DNA of 64,000 nucleotides from Granulimonas faecalis (GTDB lineage Bacteria; Actinomycetota; Coriobacteriia; Coriobacteriales; Atopobiaceae): NCBI RefSeq assembly GCF_022834715.1, contig NZ_BQKC01000001.1, positions 470,501 to 534,500 of the forward strand, read 5' to 3'. Shown piece by piece: positions 30,574 to 39,641 of this stretch (position 1 is its first letter; each line of letters starts with the position of its first letter). The notes under the pieces were generated by a model. It saw only the letters and a program-made list of their open reading frames with translations, ran no database searches and was not told where the DNA came from. The position numbers and the translations under genes were made by a program.

Positions 30574-31671
30574 ATGCTCCGCGCCTTTTCCGGCCCGTTC
30601 AAACTGGCGATCGCCCTGTGGCCCCTGGCCTCGCTGGCGCTCACGCTGCCTGTGCTCGCCCTGGTCTACCATCGCCGCGGCCGTGTCACGCTCGCGTCGC
30701 TCGCCTGGTCCTACCTCGCGGTGCTCTACGCCCTCGGCGTCGCCTGCTTCACCCTCTACCCCATGCCCGAGGGCACGAGCGGTCCCGGCATCACCTACGG
30801 CGTGGCGCCCCAGCTCCACCCGTTCGCATTCGTCGGCGACATCCGTAACGACGGCCTCGGGGCGGTCTTCCAGGTGGTGGCCAACGTGGCGTTGTTCATG
30901 CCCTTCGGCTATATGCTCGCCTACGGGCTCCGCTGGCGGGTGCCCGCCGTGGCCGCGTCGGGCTTCGCCGTGTCCCTCCTGGTGGAGTGCGCCCAGCTCA
31001 CCGGCTTCTTCGGCCTCTACCCCTACGCCTACCGCACCTTCGACGTCGACGACCTCATGGCCAACACCGCGGGTGCCCTGGTGGGCCTCGCCTGTGCCAA
31101 GGTCGTCGGCCGGGTGGTGGGCCGCGGCGACTACGTGGCGCCGCCCGTCACCCACAGCCCCGGTTTCGTGCGCCGTTGCGTGGCCGCCGTCATCGACCTG
31201 GGGCTCTGCTTCGTGGGGGCGGCCCTGGCTGCCGCCGTCGCGGCCTTCGCCATGTGGAACCTCCTTCCCGGTTCCGCCCCGGGCTCCCTGGAGCCCCGCC
31301 TCGCCCTGGCCGGCGTCTCGGTGACGGCGTCCAACGTGGCCTCGGTGGCGGTGGGGTGGGTCTTCGTGGGCTCCCTCACGGCCCTGCTCTTGGTGGTGGA
31401 GCTCCTCGTCCCCGTGGGCCGCCACGGTTCCACCCCCGGCGGTGCCTTCGTGCGCATGAGCTGCGAGACGAGGGCTCGCACGGGATGGCGTCGGGCGCTG
31501 TTCTACTCCGTGCGCCTCTTCGTCTTCCTCTGCCTGTTCACCCTGCCGTGCCTGGCACCGGGGAACTGGCTGCTCGTGCCTCTTGTCTGCGTGGCCCTCT
31601 ACCCGTTCCTGCGCTCCATGCCCTACGACCTGCTCCCCGGCGCCGAGCCCGTCGACACCGCCCTCTCCTAG
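30574..31671 (+). CDS. VanZ-like membrane protein with C-terminal RDD domain
   Basis: A 365-residue integral membrane protein. Residues about 1-185 form a VanZ-like domain (CFTLYPMPEG..., NVALFMPFGYMLAYGL, SLLVECAQLTGFFGLYPYAYRTFDVDDLMANTAGALVG, with the typical E and FDVDD residues). From about residue 194 an RDD domain follows (GFVRRCVAAVIDLGLCFVGAAL, later GWRRALFYSVRLFVFL). VanZ proteins are linked to low-level teicoplanin resistance in enterococci and are otherwise of unknown function. ATG at 30574 follows GAGAGGAGAGGA; the frame is open further upstream only through Repeat A. Repeat A copies flank this gene and the next one. Confidence 0.8.
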   Translation: MLRAFSGPFKLAIALWPLASLALTLPVLALVYHRRGRVTLASLAWSYLAVLYALGVACFTLYPMPEGTSGPGITYGVAPQLHPFAFVGDIRNDGLGAVFQVVANVALFMPFGYMLAYGLRWRVPAVAASGFAVSLLVECAQLTGFFGLYPYAYRTFDVDDLMANTAGALVGLACAKVVGRVVGRGDYVAPPVTHSPGFVRRCVAAVIDLGLCFVGAALAAAVAAFAMWNLLPGSAPGSLEPRLALAGVSVTASNVASVAVGWVFVGSLTALLLVVELLVPVGRHGSTPGGAFVRMSCETRARTGWRRALFYSVRLFVFLCLFTLPCLAPGNWLLVPLVCVALYPFLRSMPYDLLPGAEPVDTALS

Positions 31672-31719
31672 GGTTCCCGCCCCGGTCTGTAATCCCAGTG
31701 AAAAGGTGGGACTTTTGGA

Positions 31720-31754
31720 CATATGGGGGTGGGGGTTTCCGGGCACCCCATATG
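31720..31754. promoter_or_regulatory. Inverted repeat upstream of the TDT transporter gene
   Basis: CATATGGGG (31720-31728) and CCCCATATG (31746-31754) are a perfect 9-bp inverted pair with a 17-base spacer, about 130 bases upstream of the start codon. It may be an operator or the hairpin of a weak terminator for the vanZ-like gene; there is no T-run. Confidence 0.5.
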
Positions 31755-31884
31755 ATGGGGCCGCCGGTGGCCTCGGGTCACCGGTCCTCCACGGACATCC
31801 GACGACACCTGCCGCCGCCTTCGCCCGCGCGGGGGTTCATGTCGTTTCGCCGGCCCATGCCGGCCTGTCTGTCAAGGAGTGCCA

Positions 31885-32946
31885 ATGTTCAAGGAGGCCA
31901 TCGAGCGCGTGCCGTTCCCCGTGTGCGGCGTCGCCCTCGGCACCGTCGCCCTCGGGAACCTGCTCGACAACTTCGTCCCGGGCATCCGCTACGTCCTGGC
32001 CGCTCTCTCGGCCCTCATGCTCTGCGCCCTCGTGGCCAAGTGCATCCTCGTGCCCGGGTTCTTCCGTGAGAACATGGAGAACCCCATCTCCGCCTCGGTG
32101 TCGGGCACCTTCCCCATGACCGTCATGCAGCTCTCGGCCCTCATGGCGCCGTTCTGGGGGCCGGTGGCCTTCGTCCTCTGGGGTGCCGCCGTGGCCCTCC
32201 ACATGGCGCTCATCGTCTTCTTCACCGTGCACTACGTGTTCCATCTGAGGATCGAGCAGGTCTTCGCCAGCTGGTTCATCGCCTACGTGGGCCTCGTGGT
32301 GGCCTCGGTGACGGCGCCCGCCTTCGGCCTGGAGGCCTTCGGCGCCGGCGTCTTCTGGTTCGGCTTCGTCGCCCTCGTGGCGCTGTTCGTGCTGGTCTCC
32401 GTGCGCTACCTCGCCCACCGCGAGATGGCCGAGGCCACCCTGCCGCTCATCTGCATCTATGCGGCTCCGTTCAACCTGTGCGTCGTGGGGTGCCTCAACT
32501 CCGTCGAGCCCGCCCCCCTCGCCTTCGTGGCCGTGCTCTGGTCCATCGGCGCCGTCCTCTACGTGGTGTCTGCCGTCAACTGCGTGCTGTGCCTGCGCCG
32601 TGACTTCTATCCCAGCTACGCCGCCTTCACCTTCCCCTTTGTCATCTCGGCCATGGCGAGCCTCATGCTGTCCCGCGCCGCGGCCGCCCAGGGGGCGCCC
32701 CTTGCCGTCGTGGAGCTGGCGGTGCCGGTGCAGGTGGTGGTCGCCGCCGTGCTCGTGACCTTCGTGGTCGTGCGCTACGTCGTCTTCGTGGCTGAGCCCA
32801 CCGTGGTACACGCCGAGGAGGAGGAGGCCTGGGACGAGGTCTCGCTCACCGACGTGCCCGAGGGCGAGGACCTCGTGGGCTATCCCCGCGAGGTGGCCGC
32901 CGAGGCCGAGCGCCTGCTGGCCGAGAAGGAGGCCGCCAGGGCCTGA
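31885..32946 (+). CDS. TDT-family (TehA/SLAC1-like) membrane transporter
   Basis: A 353-residue membrane protein with about ten hydrophobic segments. The start MFKEAIERVPFPVCGVALGTVALGNL, the recurring PAFGLEAFGAGVFWFGF helix and the overall layout fit the tellurite-resistance/dicarboxylate (TDT, SLAC1/TehA) family of anion channels and carriers. The substrate cannot be told from sequence. The tail after residue 300 is acidic and cytoplasmic (HAEEEEAWDEVSLTDVPEGED). ATG at 31885 follows CAAGGAGTG; an upstream in-frame GTG at 31879 overlaps that site. Repeat A begins six bases after the stop. Confidence 0.75.
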   Translation: MFKEAIERVPFPVCGVALGTVALGNLLDNFVPGIRYVLAALSALMLCALVAKCILVPGFFRENMENPISASVSGTFPMTVMQLSALMAPFWGPVAFVLWGAAVALHMALIVFFTVHYVFHLRIEQVFASWFIAYVGLVVASVTAPAFGLEAFGAGVFWFGFVALVALFVLVSVRYLAHREMAEATLPLICIYAAPFNLCVVGCLNSVEPAPLAFVAVLWSIGAVLYVVSAVNCVLCLRRDFYPSYAAFTFPFVISAMASLMLSRAAAAQGAPLAVVELAVPVQVVVAAVLVTFVVVRYVVFVAEPTVVHAEEEEAWDEVSLTDVPEGEDLVGYPREVAAEAERLLAEKEAARA

Positions 32947-32951
32947 CACCC

Positions 32952-32996
32952 TGTCCCATCACCCGGACACTTTTGTCCCAATGGTCGGGCACTTCT
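32952..32996 (-). repeat. Repeat A, copy 4 (right border of the vanZ/TDT pair)
   Basis: TGTCCCATCACCCGGACACT followed by TTTGTCCCAATGGTCGGGCAC. It is the inverted partner of 30398-30450; the GGGACA ends of both copies point inward to the two genes. Confidence 0.85.
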
Positions 32997-33283
32997 GTTC
33001 CTGCCACGCCGCTCAGCCCCTGCTCTCCCCACGCGGCCGCCGCGGCCCCGCCGGTCCGGTGACCGGTTGGCATACCCATCCCCGCTGGCCGCCCGGGCCC
33101 GCCCCGTCGCCGCGGGTGCGGCCCGGGCGGCCGTGCGCGCCCATACCCTGTACGCATGGTGGCGGGGGACGCCCCTCCATCGGTGACCGCGCGCACGGCC
33201 ACGGCCACCGGTGACGGATCCCCCAGCTCCCGGCGCCGGTGCGCAACTGCTGTGCAGATTTATTTCAGGGGACACGGCCCGGT
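32997..33283. other. Gene-free GC-rich spacer before tatA
   Basis: Between Repeat A and the tatA promoter no gene, RNA or clear site is seen apart from short GC-rich inverted stretches such as GCGGCCGCCGCGGCC near 33031. Short open frames here have no ribosome site or recognisable protein. Confidence 0.4.
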
Positions 33284-33312
33284 TTGTGCTCCACGGGGTC
33301 GCCATATATACT
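33284..33312 (+). promoter_or_regulatory. Sigma-A type promoter for tatA
   Basis: TTGTGC, 17-base spacer, TATACT. The start point would be near 33319, giving a leader of about 70 bases before tatA. Confidence 0.65.
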
Positions 33313-33390
33313 CGTCCGGGTGCAAGCTCGGACCAGAGAAAGACCAGAACCTAGGGCGCATACGGCGCCTTCAACCCATTGGAGGTCTCC

Positions 33391-33615
33391 ATGCTCGGTG
33401 GACTCGGCATTCCCGAACTCCTCATCATCCTCGTCGTCGTGCTCGTGATCTTCGGGCCCAAGAACCTCCCCAAGCTCGGTGCCTCCCTCGGCAAGACCGT
33501 CAAGAACATCCGCGAGGGCATGGAGAGCACCGACGACCCCAAGGGCCAGAAGAAGATCGAGGCCGAGGACGTCGAGGTCGTCGACAACGGCGACTCCGAC
33601 AAGGACGCCCAGTAA
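33391..33615 (+). CDS. tatA: Twin-arginine translocase subunit TatA
   Basis: A 74-residue TatA/E protein. It has an N-terminal membrane helix ([18 protein letters not shown]), the hinge [24 protein letters not shown] forming the amphipathic helix, and an acidic tail. TatA oligomers form the passage for folded proteins exported with TatC. ATG at 33391 was chosen because GGAGG at 33381-33385 sits five bases before it; the upstream in-frame ATG would have no ribosome site. No tatC is in the window. Confidence 0.9.
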   Translation: MLGGLGIPELLIILVVVLVIFGPKNLPKLGASLGKTVKNIREGMESTDDPKGQKKIEAEDVEVVDNGDSDKDAQ

Positions 33616-33670
33616 ACGGGTATCATTGCCTGTCGCATCTGTTTTTCGTTCTTGAGAAAGGCGTCGACCC

Positions 33671-34150
33671 GTGCAGAGCACCCAGATTCAGCTGACCCCC
33701 GACGGCCGCCAGAAACTCGCCGACGAGCTTGCCTGGCGCGAGGGGGAGCACGCAAAGGAGATCACCGAGTCCATCAAGACGGCCAAGGACTTCGGTGACC
33801 TCTCCGAGAACGCGGAGTACGACGCCGCCAAGGAGGAGCAGGCCCGCAACGAGGCACGCTGCAACGAGATTCGCCAGATCCTCGCCAACGCGGTCATCGT
33901 CGACAAGGCCGGGGTGGCCGACGCCGTCTCCATCGGCTCCACCGTCGTCCTCCAAGACGGTGACACCGGCAAGGAGATGACCTTCTCCATCGTGGGCACC
34001 ACAGAGACCAACTCCCTGGAGCACAAGATCTCGACCGAGTCCCCCGTGGGGGCGGCGCTCCTGGGCCACAGGAAGGGCGACGAGGTCACCGTGACCTCGC
34101 CGAACGGCTCGACCAGGACCTACACCGTCCTCTCCATCGAGCGTTCGTAA
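33671..34150 (+). CDS. greA: Transcription elongation factor GreA
   Basis: GreA rescues backtracked RNA polymerase by inserting a coiled coil into the secondary channel and promoting transcript cleavage. The 159-residue protein shows LTPDGRQKLADEL, the coiled-coil tip region TAKDFGDLSENAEYDAAKEEQA with the catalytic acidic residues, and the C-terminal SPVGAALLGHRKGDEVTV. The start is a GTG at 33671 with GAGAAAGG upstream. It lies 55 bases after tatA and ahead of a terminator, so tatA-greA may be one transcript. Confidence 0.95.
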   Translation: MQSTQIQLTPDGRQKLADELAWREGEHAKEITESIKTAKDFGDLSENAEYDAAKEEQARNEARCNEIRQILANAVIVDKAGVADAVSIGSTVVLQDGDTGKEMTFSIVGTTETNSLEHKISTESPVGAALLGHRKGDEVTVTSPNGSTRTYTVLSIERS

Positions 34151-34178
34151 AGCCCGCCGGGGAAGCGAGACTTCTCAG

Positions 34179-34211
34179 ACCCTGCCTGTGGTTTCCCGCA
34201 GGCAGGGTTTT
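34179..34211 (+). terminator. Rho-independent terminator after greA
   Basis: ACCCTGCCTG, ten-base loop, CAGGCAGGGT, then TTTTGCG. Confidence 0.9.
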
Positions 34212-34277
34212 GCGTTATACGTGGACCGGGGCCGGCCGACGCCGGCCCGAGGCCAGGACCTAAGAAGGAGAGACGGC

Positions 34278-35783
34278 ATGTCCCAGCACGACGACCAGAC
34301 CACCCCGGAGACCACCGACGAGCGCACGCTGCGCCGCGCCAAGCGCCAGGCCATGATCGACGCCGGCGGCAACCCCTACCCGTCCTCCTTCGAGCCCGAC
34401 GCCCACGCCGCCCGGATCGAGGAGGACTACGCCTCCCTCGAGCCCGGCCAGGACACCGAGGACGTCGTCTGCGTGGCGGGCCGCGTGCGCGCCATCCGCA
34501 ACCAGGGCAAGGTCTGCTTCGTGATGCTCCAGGACCACACGGGCCAGATCCAGCTCTTCTTCCGGGTGAACAACCTCGAGCCCGCGGCCTGGGACCTCCT
34601 GGGCACGGTGGACCTCGGCGACATCGTGGGCGTCACCGGCACGGTGCTCCGCACCCGCCGCGGCCAGATCTCGGTCGCCCCCACTTCGCTCACCATGCTC
34701 GCCAAGGCCCTGCGCCCGCTGCCCGAGAAGTTCCACGGCCTCTCCGACAAGGAGACCCGCTACCGCCAGCGCTACGCCGACATGATCGTGAACCCCGAGG
34801 TGCTCGAGACCTTCAAGAAGCGCTCCCGCATGATCGCCGCCATCAGACGCTACATGGACGGCCAGGGCTACTTCGAGGTCGAGACGCCCATCCTCCAGTA
34901 CACCCTCGGCGGCGCCAACGCCCGCCCGTTCGTCACGCACCACAACGCCCTCGACATGGACTTCTACCTGCGTATCGCCACCGAGCTGCACCTGAAGCGC
35001 CTCATCGTGGGCGGCATGGAGCGCGTCTACGAGATCGGCCGCCAGTTCCGCAACGAGGGCATGGACCAGACCCACAACCCCGAGTTCACCACCATGGAGG
35101 CCTACCGCGCCTACACCGACATCGAGGGCATGAAGGAGCTCGCCGAGGGCGCCTTCAAGGCCGCGGCCGACGAGGTCTGCGGCACCCACAGCATCGTCTA
35201 CCAGGGCACGCCTGTGGAGCTCGGCGGAACCTGGCGGAGCGCCACCATGGCCGAGCTCGTGAGCGAGGCCGTGGGCGAGGAGCTCTCCATCGACACCCCG
35301 CTGGAGCGCCTCCGCGAGGTCAATGCCGAGCGGGGCCTCGAGTGGGAGGAGTCCTGGGGGGCCGGCAAGCTCCTGTTCAACCTCTACGACGAGCTGGTGG
35401 AGTCCACCATCGTCGACCCCACCTTCGTCTGCGACTACCCCGTCGAGGTGTCGCCGCTCGCCAAGCGCAAGCCCTCCGACGAGCGCCTGACCGACCGCTT
35501 CGAGCTCGTGATCTGCGGCCATGAGTACGCCAACGCGTTCACCGAGCTCAACGACCCGGTCGACCAGGAGGGCCGCTTCGCCGACCAGGTGGCCGCCAAG
35601 GCCGCCGGCGACGAGGAGGCCATGGAGTACGACCACGACTACGTCCGTGCCCTCGAGTACGGCATGCCGCCCACCGGCGGCATCGGCATCGGCATCGACC
35701 GCATGGCGATGCTCCTCACCGACCAACCCTCCATCCGCGACGTGCTGCCCTTCCCGCACATGCGCCCGGAGGTCACTGCATAG
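34278..35783 (+). CDS. lysS: Lysyl-tRNA synthetase (class II)
   Basis: LysS charges tRNA-Lys. The 501-residue protein has the OB-fold anticodon domain (VAGRVRAIRNQGKVCFVMLQDHTGQIQLFF, about 55-110) and the class II catalytic core: motif 1 region YFEVETPILQ, motif 2 EIGRQFRNEGMDQTHNPEFTTMEAY, motif 3 PPTGGIGIGIDRMAMLL. ATG at 34278 follows AAGAAGGAGAGA. The adjacent greA-lysS order is common in Firmicutes and Actinobacteria. clpC starts only 15 bases after the stop, so the two are probably cotranscribed. Confidence 0.96.
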   Translation: MSQHDDQTTPETTDERTLRRAKRQAMIDAGGNPYPSSFEPDAHAARIEEDYASLEPGQDTEDVVCVAGRVRAIRNQGKVCFVMLQDHTGQIQLFFRVNNLEPAAWDLLGTVDLGDIVGVTGTVLRTRRGQISVAPTSLTMLAKALRPLPEKFHGLSDKETRYRQRYADMIVNPEVLETFKKRSRMIAAIRRYMDGQGYFEVETPILQYTLGGANARPFVTHHNALDMDFYLRIATELHLKRLIVGGMERVYEIGRQFRNEGMDQTHNPEFTTMEAYRAYTDIEGMKELAEGAFKAAADEVCGTHSIVYQGTPVELGGTWRSATMAELVSEAVGEELSIDTPLERLREVNAERGLEWEESWGAGKLLFNLYDELVESTIVDPTFVCDYPVEVSPLAKRKPSDERLTDRFELVICGHEYANAFTELNDPVDQEGRFADQVAAKAAGDEEAMEYDHDYVRALEYGMPPTGGIGIGIDRMAMLLTDQPSIRDVLPFPHMRPEVTA

Positions 35784-35798
35784 GGGGTGCAAACCACC

Positions 35799-38381
35799 AT
35801 GTTCGACAAGTTCACCGAGAAGGCCCGCAAGGTCATGAGCCTCGCCCAGGACGAGGCCCGCGAGCTCGGGCAGATGTACGTGGGCACCGAGCACCTGCTG
35901 CTCGGACTCATCAAGCAGAGCGACGGCATCGCCGCCCAGGCCATGGCCGAGCTCGACGTCACCTACGAGGAGGCCCTGGCCATCGTCCGCGAGATCACGC
36001 GCCGCGAGGCCGAGCCCGTCCCCGGCGGCCACATCCCCTTCACGCCCCGCGCCAAGCGGGTGCTGGAGGGGGCCTACCGTGAGACCATCACCCGCGGCCA
36101 GTCCTACATCTCCACCGAGCACCTGCTGCTCGGCATCGTCCGCGAGGGCAACGGCGTGGCCATGGAGGCGCTCACCCGCATGGGCATCTCCGGCGACGCC
36201 GTGCGCAACGCCGTGGACCGGCTGACCGCCGGCTCGTCCGAGAGTCGCATGCGCCCGGCCATGGCCGACGTCCGCTCCGGCGCCGACGTGGCCGGCGGCC
36301 AGGGTCCCGGCGAGGGCTCCATGCTCGAGGAGTACGGCCGCAACCTCACCAAGCTGGCCGCCGACGGCCGGCTCGACCCGGTCATCGGCCGCGACTCCGA
36401 GGTGGAGCGCGTCATGCAGGTGCTGGCGCGCCGCCAGAAGAACAACCCGCTGATCCTCGGCGACCCCGGTGTGGGCAAGACCGCCATCGCCGAGGGGCTC
36501 GCCCAGCTCGTGGCCGACGGCAACGTGCCCGAGGTCCTGCGCGGCAAGCAGATCTGGACGCTCGACGTGGCCGCCCTCGTCGCCGGCTCCAAGTACCGCG
36601 GCGAGTTCGAGGAGCGCCTCAAGCGGGTGGTCAACGAGGTCATGGAGTCCGAGAGCGACATCCTGTTCATCGACGAGATCCACACCCTCATCGGCGCCGG
36701 CTCCGCCGAGGGCTCCATCGACGCCGCCTCGATCCTCAAGCCGCCGCTGTCCCGCGGCGAGATCCAGGTCATCGGCGCCACCACCGCCGAGGAGTACCGC
36801 AAGCACATCGAGAAGGACTCCGCCTTCGAGCGCCGCTTCCAGCCCGTCTACATCAACGAGCCCTCCGTGGCCGACACCGTGACCATCCTCAAGGGCCTCA
36901 AGGACCGCTACGAGGAGCATCACCACGTCCGCTACACCGATGAGGCGCTCGTGGACGCCGTCGTGCTGTCCAACCGCTACATCCAGGACCGCTTCCTGCC
37001 CGACAAGGCCATCGACGTCATCGACGAGGCCGGCGCCCGCACCCGCGTGCACAAGATCGTGGTACCCGACGCCATCGTCGAGTGCGACGCGGAGCTCGCC
37101 TCCGTGGCCGAGGAGAAGTCCCGCGCCGCCAAGGCCCAGGAGTTCGAGGAGGCCGCCCGTCTGCGCGACCGCGAGAAGGAGCTCACCGGCCGCCGCGAGG
37201 AGCTCGAGGCCCAGTGGCACGCCGAGCTCGACGCCGTCACGGTGGAGGTCTCCTCGGCCGACATCGCCGACGTCGTGAGCTTCATCACCGGCGTCCCGGT
37301 GTCCAACCTCACCGAGGCCGAGGCCTCCAAGCTCCTGCGCGCCGAGTCCGTGCTCCATGAGCGCGTCATCGGCCAGGACGAGGCCGTGAGCTCGGTGTCC
37401 CGCGCCATCCGCCGCAGCCGCTCGCCGCTCAAGGACCCGCGCCGCCCCGGCGGCTCCTTCATCTTCCTGGGCCCCTCGGGCGTGGGCAAGACGGAGCTGG
37501 CCAAGTCGCTCGCCGAGTTCCTCTTCGGCAGCGAGGACGCCCTCATCACGTACGACATGAGCGAGTTCATGGAGAAGTTCGCCGTCTCCAAGCTCGTGGG
37601 CGCCCCTCCGGGATACGTGGGCTACGACGAGGGCGGCGAGCTCACCAAGGCCGTCCGGCGCCGCCCGTACTCGGTGGTGCTGTTCGACGAGATCGAGAAG
37701 GCGCACCCTGACGTCTTCAACATCCTCCTCCAGATCCTGGACGAGGGCCGGCTCACCGACGGCCAGGGCCGCAAGGTGGACTTCTCCAACACCGTCATCA
37801 TCATGACGAGCAACATCGGCGCCCGCGAGATCGCCACCACCACGCCCATGGGCTTCGGCGCCTCGGGCAAGGGCCTCTCGGACCGCGAGATCAAACAGCG
37901 CGTCACCGGCGAGCTCAAGCGGCAGTTCCGCCCCGAGTTCCTCAACCGCGTGGACGAGGTCGTGGTCTTCAAGTCGCTCGAGAGGGACCAGCTCCGCTCC
38001 ATCGTCGACCTCATGGTGCGGGAGCTCCGCGACCGCCTCGTGGACGAGGGCATGTCCATCGAGCTCACAGACGCCGCCCGCGACCTCGTGGCCAAGGAGG
38101 GCACCGACCAGGTCTACGGCGCCCGCCCGCTTCGCCGCGCCATCCAGACCCTCATCGAGGACCCGCTCGCCGAGGAGCTCCTCGAGGGGAGGTGGGAGAG
38201 GGGCGAGGTCGTCTCCGTGGACGTCCGCGACGGCGCCCTCGTCTTCGACCACGTGGCCGGCGAGATCCCTGAGAAGACCGTCCGCGAGACCATGTCGCGC
38301 CTGCCGGCCCCCGGCGGCGCACCCGGCCGGAGCGCCCTCGCCAAGGGCTCCGGGGCCGGCTCCCAGGAGGCCTCGGCCTGA
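35799..38381 (+). CDS. clpC: ATP-dependent Clp protease ATPase subunit ClpC
   Basis: ClpC is an AAA+ unfoldase that feeds substrates to ClpP. The 860-residue protein has two Clp-N repeats (residues about 1-145), D1 Walker [10 protein letters not shown] (Lys227) and [10 protein letters not shown], a UVR-type middle motif [15 protein letters not shown] (448-462), and D2 Walker [12 protein letters not shown] (Lys564) with a C-terminal D2-small domain. ATG at 35799 ([12 protein letters not shown]) matches the normal ClpC start; a GTG four codons upstream is less likely. Unlike in Firmicutes, no ctsR or mcsAB accompanies it; disA follows. Confidence 0.95.
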   Translation: MFDKFTEKARKVMSLAQDEARELGQMYVGTEHLLLGLIKQSDGIAAQAMAELDVTYEEALAIVREITRREAEPVPGGHIPFTPRAKRVLEGAYRETITRGQSYISTEHLLLGIVREGNGVAMEALTRMGISGDAVRNAVDRLTAGSSESRMRPAMADVRSGADVAGGQGPGEGSMLEEYGRNLTKLAADGRLDPVIGRDSEVERVMQVLARRQKNNPLILGDPGVGKTAIAEGLAQLVADGNVPEVLRGKQIWTLDVAALVAGSKYRGEFEERLKRVVNEVMESESDILFIDEIHTLIGAGSAEGSIDAASILKPPLSRGEIQVIGATTAEEYRKHIEKDSAFERRFQPVYINEPSVADTVTILKGLKDRYEEHHHVRYTDEALVDAVVLSNRYIQDRFLPDKAIDVIDEAGARTRVHKIVVPDAIVECDAELASVAEEKSRAAKAQEFEEAARLRDREKELTGRREELEAQWHAELDAVTVEVSSADIADVVSFITGVPVSNLTEAEASKLLRAESVLHERVIGQDEAVSSVSRAIRRSRSPLKDPRRPGGSFIFLGPSGVGKTELAKSLAEFLFGSEDALITYDMSEFMEKFAVSKLVGAPPGYVGYDEGGELTKAVRRRPYSVVLFDEIEKAHPDVFNILLQILDEGRLTDGQGRKVDFSNTVIIMTSNIGAREIATTTPMGFGASGKGLSDREIKQRVTGELKRQFRPEFLNRVDEVVVFKSLERDQLRSIVDLMVRELRDRLVDEGMSIELTDAARDLVAKEGTDQVYGARPLRRAIQTLIEDPLAEELLEGRWERGEVVSVDVRDGALVFDHVAGEIPEKTVRETMSRLPAPGGAPGRSALAKGSGAGSQEASA

Positions 38382-38570
38382 CGGGCCTTCCAGGCGAACC
38401 CGACCGTGCGCCCGGTCCCGCACCCCGCGGGGCCGGGCGCCGCTCTGTGGGACCTCTCCCTCTGTGGGACCTCTGTCGCAGCCCCGCCGCGCCCCCACGG
38501 CGCCCGCCCGCTTTGTTAGGGTTAAGGGGCGTGCCGCGCGTCGCGGGGCGCTTCGGACAGAAGGGTCTTC

Positions 38571-39641
38571 ATGGGGGATTTCTGCGACCGGTCGCTGTCC
38601 CTGGACGAGCGCATGGAGTGCGCCATGCGCCAGACAGCGCCGGGCACGGCCTTGCGCCGCGCCCTTGACATGATCATCGCCGGCCGGCTCGGCGCCCTCA
38701 TCTGCGTGGGCGACGTCGACGCCGTCCTGGCCGCCGGCGACGACGGCTTCCCGCTCAACATCTCGTTCACGGCCAACCGCCTGTTCGAGCTCTCCAAGAT
38801 GGACGGGGCCATCGTCATCGACAAGGACCTCACCCAGATCAAGCGGGCGAACTTCCACCTCAACCCCGACCCGTCGCTCCCCACCTCCGAGACCGGCATG
38901 CGCCACCGCACGGCCGCGCGCATGAGCATCCTCACCAACGCCATGGTCATCTCGGTCTCCGAGCGCCGCCAGGTGGTCAACGTCTACCTCGACGGCCGCT
39001 CCTTCCAGATCAAGACCGTCCAGGAGATCATGGACATGGTCAACCAGCTGCTGGTGACCCTCCAGTCCACGCGCCAGGCGCTGGACCGCAACCTGCTGCG
39101 CCTCACCACGCTCGAGCTCGACAACTACGTCACCCTGGCCGACATCTCCAAGATCTTCTCGTACTTCGAGGTGCTCATGACGGCCGCCGACGAGCTCGAC
39201 GACCTCATCGACCAGCTCGGCAGCGAGGGCCGCACCATCGCCATGCAGCGCGAGCAGCTCGTGGGCGACATGGACGACGAGTACACCCTCATGATCCGCG
39301 ACTACGCCCGCGACTCCTCCGAGGAGACCGCCCGGGAGGTGCGCCGCCAGTTCCACGAGCTCGACGCCGCGCAGCTCCACTCGTTCAAGCGCGTGGGCGC
39401 CATGCTCGGCTACGAGGGCCTCGGCGAGGACTCCATCATGGCGCCCCTGGGCCTGCGCACCCTGTCGCGCATCTCCGTGGTGCGCGAGGGCATGGCCGAC
39501 AAGATCGTGGACGAGTACGGCAGCCTCCAGGAGCTCATGGACGACATCGAGGACAACCCGAGCCGCCTCGACGACATCGGCGTCAAGAACCCCGGCATCC
39601 TGGCCGACAGCCTCTACCGCATGTGGGGCAGGAAGGAATGA
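38571..39641 (+). CDS. disA: DNA integrity scanning protein, diadenylate cyclase
   Basis: DisA condenses two ATP into cyclic di-AMP and scans DNA for branched structures. The 356-residue protein has the DAC domain with DGA (78-80) in KMDGAIVIDKD and RHRTA (111-115), a central helical spine, and a C-terminal HhH region (GVKNPGILADSLYRMWG). ATG at 38571 follows AGAAGG. A 189-base gap with a duplicated CTCTGTGGGACCTCT (near 38450 and 38462) separates it from clpC. The TGA overlaps the ispD ATG, coupling the two. Confidence 0.95.
   Translation: MGDFCDRSLSLDERMECAMRQTAPGTALRRALDMIIAGRLGALICVGDVDAVLAAGDDGFPLNISFTANRLFELSKMDGAIVIDKDLTQIKRANFHLNPDPSLPTSETGMRHRTAARMSILTNAMVISVSERRQVVNVYLDGRSFQIKTVQEIMDMVNQLLVTLQSTRQALDRNLLRLTTLELDNYVTLADISKIFSYFEVLMTAADELDDLIDQLGSEGRTIAMQREQLVGDMDDEYTLMIRDYARDSSEETAREVRRQFHELDAAQLHSFKRVGAMLGYEGLGEDSIMAPLGLRTLSRISVVREGMADKIVDEYGSLQELMDDIEDNPSRLDDIGVKNPGILADSLYRMWGRKE

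Noticed and set aside
30574-32946. Defence or antibiotic-resistance island made of the vanZ/TDT pair
   Set aside because: Neither protein has a defence-specific domain and there is no regulator, ligase or vancomycin-type gene; only the repeat borders are unusual.
34260-39380. Long minus-strand open frame across lysS, clpC and disA
   Set aside because: It spans several well-identified plus-strand genes and their gaps; it is a by-product of high third-position GC.
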